Shown here: piece by piece, positions 5,473-11,580 of the stretch | Layout: the number at the start of each line of letters is the position of its first letter | Numbering within the stretch: the first letter of the stretch is position 1 | Assembly (NCBI GenBank): GCA_016201185.1 | Contig: JACQDG010000191.1 | Location: forward strand, 1-11,580 | Reading direction: 5' to 3' | From: Acidobacteriota bacterium | GTDB lineage: Bacteria > Acidobacteriota > Terriglobia > Bryobacterales > JACQDG01 | DNA: 11,580 nucleotides | Notes under the pieces: model-generated | The model's input: the letters and a program-made list of their open reading frames with translations, nothing else | What the model was told of the DNA's origin: nothing | Databases searched by the model: none | Position numbers and translations under genes: made by a program

Positions 5473-6836
5473 TGCTGAAGCCGACTATTTTTCGGGAATA
5501 CGACATTCGCGGTATTGCGGAGCAGGAACTGTTGAGTCTCGACGTGGAGCAACTGGGACGGGCCATCGGGACCTACCTGCGCCGGGCGCACCAGCCGCCC
5601 GGTAGCCGGCTCGTTAACGTGGCGCGGGATTGCCGGTTGAGCTCTGAGCGCCTTCGGGATGCCCTTGTGGCGGGCCTGGTGACGAGCGGCTGCGAGGTCA
5701 CCGACCTCGGCGTGGTTCCCACCCCGCTGCTCTACTACGCCTCCTTTCACCTCCAGGCCGATGGCGGCGTCATGATTACCGGCAGCCACAATCCGCCCGA
5801 GTACAACGGCTTCAAAGTGATGTGCGGCCGCTCCACCATCCACGGCGAGGAAATCCAGAACCTGGAGAAAATGATCCGGGTCCGGGATTTCATCACCGGT
5901 GTCGGTGACGTTCACGGGCATGATATGGCGGCCCCTTATGTTGAGGAAATTACCGGCCAGTTTTCACTTTCCCGCCGGGTGAGAGTGGTGTTCGATACCG
6001 GCAACGGAACCGCCGGTCCGGTCATGCACCGGCTGCTCGAGCGCGTCAACTGCGAGCCAATCGAGCTGTTCTTCGAAATGGACGGCCGCTTCCCGAACCA
6101 CCACCCCGATCCCACCGTCCCCGCCAACCTGGCTGCGCTGGTCGCCAAGGTGAAGGAGACCGGGGCGGAGCTGGGCATAGCGCTGGACGGCGACGGCGAC
6201 CGTATCGGCGCCGTGGACGAGAAGGGCAGCGTCATTTGGGGCGACCAGTTGCTGGCCGTCTATGCCCGCGAAATTCTGACCCGCAAGCCCGGCGCCACGT
6301 TCATTTCCGAAGTGAAGGCGTCCCAGGTGATGTACGACGACATCCGCCGCCACGGCGGCCGCGCCGTGATGTGGAAGACCGGCCACTCCCTGATCAAGGC
6401 CAAGATGCAAGAGGAGAAGGCCGAACTGGCCGGCGAGATGAGCGGGCACATGTTTTTTGCCGACAGGTATTACGGATATGATGACGCCCTCTACGCGGCG
6501 CTGCGCCTGATCGAGCTGGTGGACCGCGTCGGCGGCCCGCTCTCCCAGTTGCTGGCCGATCTGCCCCGCACCGTCACGACTCCCGAAATCCGCGTGGATT
6601 GCCCGGACGAGGAGAAGTTTTCCCTGGTCGAGCGGGTGAAGGAGCGCTTTCGAAAAACTCACCAAGTCATTGATGTTGATGGAGTTCGCGTCCTGTTTCC
6701 AGAGGGCTGGGGCCTGGTCCGCGCCTCCAACACCCAGCCTGTGATCGTGCTCCGCTTCGAGGCCTCGCGCCCCGAATTGCTCGCGCAGTACCAGCGGGAA
6801 GTGGAATCGGCGATTGCCGCCGCCGCAGGTGACTGA
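5472..6836 (+). CDS. Phosphomannomutase/phosphoglucomutase (alpha-D-phosphohexomutase family)
   Basis: This enzyme interconverts hexose-6-phosphate and hexose-1-phosphate (Man or Glc) through a phosphoserine in the cytoplasm, feeding GDP-mannose or UDP/dTDP-glucose synthesis. Starting at GTG 5472 gives 454 residues, the usual length for the AlgC/ManB-type family, and the expected N-terminus KPTIFREYDIRG. All four family sites are present: the catalytic serine loop TGSHNPPEYNGFK (S105), the Mg-binding loop DGDGDR (239-244), the sugar-specificity loop GEMSGH (321-326) and the phosphate-binding loop RASNTQP (417-423). GEMSGH fits the bifunctional PMM/PGM class. Substrate preference cannot be fixed from the sequence. 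An in-frame ATG at 5310 would add 54 residues, but these are the Cys-rich gene read in the wrong frame and do not resemble the family. The gene follows that small gene with a 1-nt overlap, and lhr begins 12 nt after its stop, so the three are probably co-transcribed. Confidence 0.93.
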   Translation: MLKPTIFREYDIRGIAEQELLSLDVEQLGRAIGTYLRRAHQPPGSRLVNVARDCRLSSERLRDALVAGLVTSGCEVTDLGVVPTPLLYYASFHLQADGGVMITGSHNPPEYNGFKVMCGRSTIHGEEIQNLEKMIRVRDFITGVGDVHGHDMAAPYVEEITGQFSLSRRVRVVFDTGNGTAGPVMHRLLERVNCEPIELFFEMDGRFPNHHPDPTVPANLAALVAKVKETGAELGIALDGDGDRIGAVDEKGSVIWGDQLLAVYAREILTRKPGATFISEVKASQVMYDDIRRHGGRAVMWKTGHSLIKAKMQEEKAELAGEMSGHMFFADRYYGYDDALYAALRLIELVDRVGGPLSQLLADLPRTVTTPEIRVDCPDEEKFSLVERVKERFRKTHQVIDVDGVRVLFPEGWGLVRASNTQPVIVLRFEASRPELLAQYQREVESAIAAAAGD

Positions 6837-6848
6837 CCTGCGCCTCCC

Positions 6849-9800
6849 ATGACGCCCCTCGATCTGTTCCAGCCCCCCGTTCGCGACTGGTTCAACCGAA
6901 CCTTTTCCGCCCCCACGCCGCCGCAGATTCTGGGCTGGCCGGCGATCGCTGCCGGGAGGAATGCGCTCATCCTGGCGCCCACCGGCTCAGGCAAGACGCT
7001 GGCTGCCTTCCTCTGGGCCATCCAGTCGGTGATGCAGAATCGGGACGATGGGCGGCCGAACGGCGTCGAGGTGCTCTATGTCTCGCCCCTCAAGGCCCTC
7101 AGCAACGACATCGAGCGCAACCTGCGGGCGCCGCTCGGTGGCATCGAAGGTGCCGGCGGCATCCGCGCGGCTGTGCGCACCGGCGACACTCCGCCGGCCC
7201 GCCGGCGGGAGATGGCCCGTCGCCCGCCTCACATCCTGATCACCACGCCGGAGTCTCTTTTCATCCTGCTCACCGGCCCGAATCGGGAACGCATCTTTTC
7301 CGGCCTGCGTTTCGTGATCGTCGACGAAGTCCACGCCCTGGCCGGAAACAAGCGCGGCGCCCACCTCTCGCTTTCGCTCGAGCGCCTGGTCGAGCTGGCC
7401 GGGGAGTTCCAGCGGATCGGCCTTTCAGCCACGGTCCGCCCGGCCGAGGAAGTTGCCAGATTCCTGGGTGGGGAACACCCCGTAGATATCATCGATGCTG
7501 GCCGGCGGCGGCAGGTCGATGTCAAGGTCGTCTCGGCCGCCGAGGATTATTCCGTCCTGCCCGAAACAGGGATGTGGCCGAAGATCATCCCCGAGCTGCT
7601 CGAGTTGATCCGTTGCCACCGCACCACGCTGGTCTTTGTGCAGAACCGCGGCCAGTCGGAGCGGGTCGCCGTCTGGCTGAACGAATCCGCCGGCGAGCAA
7701 CTGGCCGAGGCCTACCACGGCAGCATGGCCCGCGCCGCGCGCCTGGACATGGAAGCCCGGCTGAAGGAGGGCCGCTTGCGCTGCCTGGTCGCCACCTCGG
7801 CGCTGGAACTCGGCATCGACATCGGCTCCATCGAGCTCGTCATCCAGTTGCAATCGCCCAAGTCTGTCACCCGCGCGCTGCAGCGCATCGGCCGCTCCGG
7901 CCACCTGGTCAGCGCCACCAGTAAGGGCCGCTTTTTTCCCACCTTCCGCGACGATCTGGCCGAATGCGCCGTCATCGCCCGCCTGCTCGAAACTGGCTTC
8001 CTCGAATCCACTCGGGTGCAGCGCAACGCTGTGGACGTGCTGGCCCAGCAGATCGTCGCCTGCGCCGCCGTCAAGCCGATCGAGATCGACCGCCTCTATG
8101 CCCTGGTTCGACGCTCTTACTGCTACCACGATCTGCCGCGGCCCCTCTTCGATCGGGTCGTCGAGATGCTGGCCGGCCGCAACGTGCGGGAGCTCCGCCC
8201 GGCCATCTCGCTCGATGCGGTGAACCACCGCGTGGCGGGTCTTTCCCACAGCCGCAGGCTGGCGGTGCTCGGCGCCGGCGCCATTCCCGATCGCGGCCTG
8301 TATCCCGCCTATCTTCCGGGCAAGAAAACCAAGGTCGGTGAGCTCGACGAGGAGTTCGTCAATGAAACGCGCGTCGGCACGGCCTTCTTGCTCGGTTCGA
8401 GCACCTATCGATTGATGGAAATCACCCCGAACCACGTCATTGTTGAGCCCGCGCCGGGTGCCGCCCTGCCAAAACTGCCCTTCTGGAAGGGCGAGGGCAT
8501 CGGGCGCAGTTACGAGCTCAGCCTGGAATTGGGCCGCTTCCGCCGCGAGCTCGACCTCGACGACCCGCAGTTGCTCGAGAAGCTCGAAGCCGAGTGTCGG
8601 CTTGACCGGCGCAGCGCTTGGAACCTCCGCGAATACTACCTCCGGCAGCGCCAGGAAGCCGGCCCGCTGCCGAACGACCGGCGCCTGCTGGTTGAGACCT
8701 TTCCGGACGAGCTGGGCAACTGGCGCCTCGTGATTCATTCCGTTTTCGGGGGACGCATCAATAGCCTGCTGGAGATGCTGGTGGTCAAGCAGGTGGAGGA
8801 GACCTGCGGCCTGCGGCCCGAATCGATGCGCACCGACGATGGCGTCGTGCTGGTTTTCCCCGGCGGCGAGCGGCCCCCGGGCAATCCTCTCCGGGGGCTC
8901 ACCTTCGCCCGCGCCGCCGAGCAGGTGAAGGAAGAAGTCCTCGGCTCGGCCCTCTTCGCTACCGTCTTCCGCCACTGCGCCAGTCGGGCTCTGCTGCTGC
9001 CCCGGCCGCTCCCCCACAAGCGCGCCCCGCTCTATCTCAGCCGCATCCGCGCGGCCAGCCTGCTGGCCCAGGCTTCGACCATTCCTGAATTTCCCCTCGT
9101 CGCAGAAGCGGCCCGGGAATGCCTCCAGGACGTTCTCGACTACGAAAACTTCCTCCGTATCGTCGGCTCCATCGAAAGCGGTGAGATCGAGATGGTCGAG
9201 ACCGAGCGCTCCGCACCTTCTCCCTTCGCTGCCGCCTTGCAGTTCAGCTTCGTCGCCGCCTTTCTGTATGGCTACGACGCGCCTGCCGCCGAGCGGGCCG
9301 CGCAATTGGCGCCCATCAACCGCGAGATGCTGGCCCAGATCCTCTCGCCGGTCGAGATGGGTCGCCTGCTGCGGCCTGCAGCGATCGAGGCCGTCGAGGC
9401 GGAGCTGCAGTTCCGCACGCCGCTCCGCCAGGCCCGCTCGCCGGAGGACCTGCTCGAAATCCTGGTCCGGGTCGGCGACCTGGGCGAGGTCGAGTTAGCC
9501 GCGGTCTGCCGCGTGCCGGGTCTGGTCACACTGCTGGAAGCCGACGGCCGTGCCTGCTCCATCGTGCTGGCCGGCGAGCGTCGTTGGATCGCCGCCGAGG
9601 ATGCTTCTCACTACTCCCCTCGCCCGGACTCTTTTGTAATCCGGAGCTACCTCGAAACCCACGGCCCGTTCCGCGTGGAAGATTTGATCGCGCGCTACGG
9701 ACTCTCCGAGGAGGCGGTGCGAAAGGCCATTGACGAGTCCGGCGTTGAAGTCGTTCCCGTATCCGAGCCGCGACCGTTAGGGAGCGGTCCCCTCCTCTGT

Positions 9801-11081
9801 GCCCGCCCGATTCTCCAGCGCATCCACCGCGTTTCGCTGGGCATTCTGCGGCGCGAAATCGAGCCCCGCCCCGTCGAATCCTACGCGCGGTTCGCGCTGG
9901 ACTGGCAGCACGTGCTGCGGCCGGCTCCGCTCCTCGACGTTCTGGAGCAACTGGAAGGCTTCCCGCTTCCGCTCGCGGCGTGGCGGCAGATCCTCGGCGC
10001 GCGGGTGGCGGATCTTCGGGAGCTCGAGGATCTGGTGCGCTCCGGCCAGATCGTGGCGGCTGGCCTGAAACCGGGGTGGTTTACCTTCTTCGCCCGCGGC
10101 CGCGGCGCCCTCTTCCTGCCCTCCGCCGAAGCCCCGTTGAGCCGCAGCTCCTCCCGGCTGCTCGACTATTTGTCAGAGCAAGGTCCCTCCCTGATGGCCG
10201 ACTTTCGCCGCGACACGAACCTGACTCTATCAGCCATTCATACCGCACTCGCTGAGCTGTTCTGGGCCGGGCGCGTCTGCTGCGACTCGCTCGGAGAAAT
10301 AGAGCGCCTGGAGCGCCCCACGCGCGCCCGCCGCGAATCGCCTGGCCTGCGCCCAGTCCTGCTCGACCCGCTCGTACGCCCCACCCGCGCCGAGGCCATG
10401 GCCCGCTTCCGGCAGGCGTTTCGCAAGGCGCCAGGGTGGGAAGGCCGCTGGTCCGTTATCCGCACGCGCAGCATTCTGGGCTCCGCGGCGCCCGAGGAAG
10501 CGCGCCGGGAGCTGGCCGCTGTGGTGTTGAACCGTTACGGCGTCTTGGCCCGGGAGTGGCGCCGCAACGAGGAGTCCCCACGTCTCTGGAGCGAGTTGTT
10601 CCCCGAATGGGAGCGCGGCGAGTGGCGCGGCGAATTGCGCCGCGGGCATTTTCTCGACGGCTTGGCCGGCATGCAGTTCGCCGTCCCCCAAGCAGTGGAA
10701 CGGCTTCGGGAAGCTCCTGTCTCCGCCTTCGTGCTGCTGAACACTTGCGACCCGGCCAACCCTTACGGCGGCGATCTTTCCCCCGATCCCCGGTTTCGCA
10801 TTTCCCGCCGTTCCGCCAATCGCGTCTTGTTCGAAGACGGCGTCTGTGCTCTGTACAGTGAGAATCACGATGCTCGTTGGTGGGTCCGCCCGAGCGACGA
10901 GCGCGCCCTCACCGCCTATCTCGACGGGCGCGCAGCCGATGCCTTCGCCGTCCAGGAAATCAACGGCGTGCCAGCGGCCGAGAGCGAGTTTGCGGCTCTG
11001 CTACTGTCGCGAGGCTTCAGCCGCCAGCCGGCAGGTGCGCTACGCCGTGGGCTTGTCCCGCACCGGATGGTCGCCCCGTAA
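6849..11081 (+). CDS. lhr: ATP-dependent helicase Lhr (long form with C-terminal extension)
   Basis: Lhr is an SF2 3'-5' DNA translocase and helicase implicated in bacterial DNA repair. The 1410 residues carry the full motor: Walker A APTGSGKT (43-50), DEVH box (159-162), SAT (193-195), HGSM (290-293), VATSALELGIDIG (314-326) and motif VI QRIGRSGH (345-352). The Lhr-specific winged-helix and core region follows, including a block near 810-860 (FLYGYDAPAAERAAQ). The protein extends well beyond the roughly 860-residue Lhr-Core, with further winged-helix-like repeats and a C-terminal block from about 1168 (RPVLLDPLVRPTRAEAM) that resembles the AlkZ-like end of long Lhr proteins. E. coli Lhr is about 1540 residues, so this is slightly short but looks complete. 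ATG 6849 lacks a clear Shine-Dalgarno sequence. With only 12 nt after the phosphomutase stop, it probably relies on read-through transcription and coupling. No nuclease or ligase partner is seen nearby. Confidence 0.93.
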   Translation: MTPLDLFQPPVRDWFNRTFSAPTPPQILGWPAIAAGRNALILAPTGSGKTLAAFLWAIQSVMQNRDDGRPNGVEVLYVSPLKALSNDIERNLRAPLGGIEGAGGIRAAVRTGDTPPARRREMARRPPHILITTPESLFILLTGPNRERIFSGLRFVIVDEVHALAGNKRGAHLSLSLERLVELAGEFQRIGLSATVRPAEEVARFLGGEHPVDIIDAGRRRQVDVKVVSAAEDYSVLPETGMWPKIIPELLELIRCHRTTLVFVQNRGQSERVAVWLNESAGEQLAEAYHGSMARAARLDMEARLKEGRLRCLVATSALELGIDIGSIELVIQLQSPKSVTRALQRIGRSGHLVSATSKGRFFPTFRDDLAECAVIARLLETGFLESTRVQRNAVDVLAQQIVACAAVKPIEIDRLYALVRRSYCYHDLPRPLFDRVVEMLAGRNVRELRPAISLDAVNHRVAGLSHSRRLAVLGAGAIPDRGLYPAYLPGKKTKVGELDEEFVNETRVGTAFLLGSSTYRLMEITPNHVIVEPAPGAALPKLPFWKGEGIGRSYELSLELGRFRRELDLDDPQLLEKLEAECRLDRRSAWNLREYYLRQRQEAGPLPNDRRLLVETFPDELGNWRLVIHSVFGGRINSLLEMLVVKQVEETCGLRPESMRTDDGVVLVFPGGERPPGNPLRGLTFARAAEQVKEEVLGSALFATVFRHCASRALLLPRPLPHKRAPLYLSRIRAASLLAQASTIPEFPLVAEAARECLQDVLDYENFLRIVGSIESGEIEMVETERSAPSPFAAALQFSFVAAFLYGYDAPAAERAAQLAPINREMLAQILSPVEMGRLLRPAAIEAVEAELQFRTPLRQARSPEDLLEILVRVGDLGEVELAAVCRVPGLVTLLEADGRACSIVLAGERRWIAAEDASHYSPRPDSFVIRSYLETHGPFRVEDLIARYGLSEEAVRKAIDESGVEVVPVSEPRPLGSGPLLCARPILQRIHRVSLGILRREIEPRPVESYARFALDWQHVLRPAPLLDVLEQLEGFPLPLAAWRQILGARVADLRELEDLVRSGQIVAAGLKPGWFTFFARGRGALFLPSAEAPLSRSSSRLLDYLSEQGPSLMADFRRDTNLTLSAIHTALAELFWAGRVCCDSLGEIERLERPTRARRESPGLRPVLLDPLVRPTRAEAMARFRQAFRKAPGWEGRWSVIRTRSILGSAAPEEARRELAAVVLNRYGVLAREWRRNEESPRLWSELFPEWERGEWRGELRRGHFLDGLAGMQFAVPQAVERLREAPVSAFVLLNTCDPANPYGGDLSPDPRFRISRRSANRVLFEDGVCALYSENHDARWWVRPSDERALTAYLDGRAADAFAVQEINGVPAAESEFAALLLSRGFSRQPAGALRRGLVPHRMVAP

Positions 11082-11091
11082 CAGCCCACAC

Positions 11092-11111
11092 GCCGCCTCT
11101 CTAAAGGCGGC
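11092..11111 (+). terminator. Stem-loop after lhr, possible terminator
   Basis: GCCGCCT (11092-11098) pairs perfectly with AGGCGGC (11105-11111) around a 6-nt loop, beginning 11 nt after the lhr stop. The following TTGATAT is only weakly T-rich, so intrinsic termination would be inefficient or assisted. Confidence 0.45.
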
Positions 11112-11151
11112 TTGATATCAGGGGGGGCTCAGCCCCTGCTGGGCCATCAAG
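11111..11151. other. Second structured element in the lhr-hicB spacer
   Basis: GGCTCAGC (11126-11133) and GCTGGGCC (11138-11145) form an 8-bp stem with one G-U pair and a CCCT loop. It is enclosed by CTTGAT (11111-11116) and ATCAAG (11146-11151), leaving a G-rich bulge on the left side. It abuts the lhr stem-loop. It could be part of a terminator, an RNA structure ahead of hicB, or a small palindromic repeat. One copy cannot decide between these. Confidence 0.35.
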
Positions 11152-11189
11152 GTAAGGTTGGCGGAGTACAGATGTGATGCTCAGCAGCG

Positions 11190-11195
11190 TATACT
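11190..11195 (+). promoter_or_regulatory. Candidate -10 box (TATACT) for hicBA
   Basis: TATACT matches the -10 consensus at five of six bases, 19 nt before the hicB ATG. No good -35 is seen at the right distance. The predicted start near 11201 would sit on the AAGGAG ribosome-binding site, so the leader would be unusually short. Confidence 0.3.
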
Positions 11196-11214
11196 GAATG
11201 AAGGAGACCGCACC

Positions 11215-11412
11215 ATGAAATACAAGGTGGTCTTGCAGCCCACGGAGGAAGGTTTCAGTGTTTCATGTCCAGGGCTCCCTGGCTGCTGGTCGCAAGGAGC
11301 CACCGAGCAGGAAGCTCTCGACAACATCCAGGATGCCATTCGCGAATACCTCGCTGCCGTTTCCGAATTCTTGCAGGGCGCCGACATCCGGGAAGTAGAG
11401 GTGACGGTCTGA
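11215..11412 (+). CDS. hicB: HicB family antitoxin (short form)
   Basis: This 65-residue protein matches the N-terminal HicB fold (partial RNase H-like): MKYKVVLQPTEEGFSVSCPG, then LPGCWSQGAT (21-30), EALDNIQDAI (33-42) and EYLAAV. HicB binds and blocks the HicA mRNA interferase. ATG 11215 has AAGGAG (11201-11206) at 8-nt spacing. An upstream in-frame TTG at 11158 would add 19 residues unlike the family, overlapping the promoter region. Longer HicB proteins have a C-terminal helix-turn-helix or ribbon-helix-helix domain for operator binding. This one ends right after the core fold, so it probably cannot autoregulate by the usual route. hicA starts one base after its stop. The antitoxin-first order is the reverse of the classic hicAB arrangement. 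Confidence 0.87.
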   Translation: MKYKVVLQPTEEGFSVSCPGLPGCWSQGATEQEALDNIQDAIREYLAAVSEFLQGADIREVEVTV

Positions 11413-11413
11413 G

Positions 11414-11580
11414 GTGCCGAAACTTGCCGGTATCCAGCATCTCCGGGCCGTCCGGGCGTTGGAGAGGGCTGGCTTCAAGGTGGTCCGCCAGGGCAAGCAC
11501 ATCGTGATGTCTGACGGCCTAAGGTTTCTGACGATTCCACGCTCCAATCCGATCCACGCTGTAACCATGGGGGGGATTAT
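11414..11580 (+). CDS. hicA: HicA family toxin, mRNA interferase (3' truncated by window end)
   Basis: The frame opens with GTG at 11414, one base after the hicB stop, and remains open to the last base (55 codons seen). GAGGTGA (11398-11404), inside the hicB end, is a good ribosome-binding site at 9-nt spacing. The visible protein fits HicA, a small double-stranded-RNA-binding-fold RNase: VPKLAGIQHLRAVRALERAG, then FKVVRQGKHIVM with the conserved active-site His (H29), then LTIPRSNPIHAVTMGGI. Family members usually have about 60-85 residues, so only the last helix is missing. The toxin would cleave translated mRNA unless HicB is bound. Coupled translation behind hicB would keep the antitoxin in excess. 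Confidence 0.85.
   Translation, partial: MPKLAGIQHLRAVRALERAGFKVVRQGKHIVMSDGLRFLTIPRSNPIHAVTMGGI

Noticed and set aside
5129..5566. Minus-strand 145-codon frame spanning the divergent spacer
   Set aside because: It overlaps three better-supported genes, and its translation is Arg/Ser-rich with no motif.
7425..9305. 626-codon open frame antisense to lhr
   Set aside because: It lies wholly opposite clear Lhr motifs, its translation is low-complexity (Gly, Ala, Gln, Asp-rich) with no recognisable domain, and such mirror frames are common in GC-rich genes.
11158..11214. TTG 11158 as the hicB start
   Set aside because: It adds 19 residues absent from the family, whereas ATG 11215 has a well-placed AAGGAG.
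1..11580. CRISPR arrays, tRNA/rRNA genes, insertion sequences or prophage genes
   Set aside because: I saw no regular direct repeats, cloverleaf, transposase or terminal inverted repeats by eye; all long stretches are accounted for by the listed genes.

Overview
This is a GC-rich bacterial chromosomal window with tightly packed genes and short gaps. The gene set and style would suit an Acidobacteriota (Bryobacterales/Solibacter-like) genome: a Tat-exported PLP enzyme, GT39-type membrane glycosyltransferases, a long Lhr helicase, and AGAAT-type putative -10 boxes just ahead of genes. That placement is inference only, because there is no rRNA or marker gene here.

Layout. Positions 1-249 hold the 3' end of an unrecognised gene with a Pro/Ala/Lys-rich tail. 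It converges on a minus-strand Tat-exported class V aminotransferase-fold enzyme (281-1546). A 102-bp divergent spacer follows. Next is a plus-strand polytopic membrane protein with a GT-C-like architecture (1649-3541), converging on a minus-strand GT39/PMT-type glycosyltransferase (3556-5223). After a second divergent spacer, a plus-strand run begins with a 46-codon Cys/His-rich protein (5332-5472). This is too short for ordinary ORF calling. It is followed with a 1-nt overlap by a phosphomannomutase/phosphoglucomutase (5472-6836) and, 12 nt later, by a full-length Lhr helicase (6849-11081). A structured 133-bp spacer separates lhr from a hicB-hicA toxin-antitoxin module (11215 to the window end, hicA truncated).

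How the genes may work together. The mutase makes mannose-1-P or glucose-1-P, precursors of nucleotide sugars and polyprenyl-phosphate sugars. GT39/GT-C enzymes use such lipid-linked sugars on the outer face of the cytoplasmic membrane, so 1649-6836 looks like a small envelope-glycosylation neighbourhood. Lhr (DNA repair) and HicBA look functionally unrelated to it.

The most notable observation is the small protein at 5332-5472. It has 11 Cys and 4 His in 46 residues, its ligand spacing is very close to that of the eukaryotic-type AN1 zinc finger, and its stop codon overlaps the GTG start of the sugar phosphomutase. An annotator taking the longest ORF would erase it and give the mutase a false 54-residue N-terminal extension.
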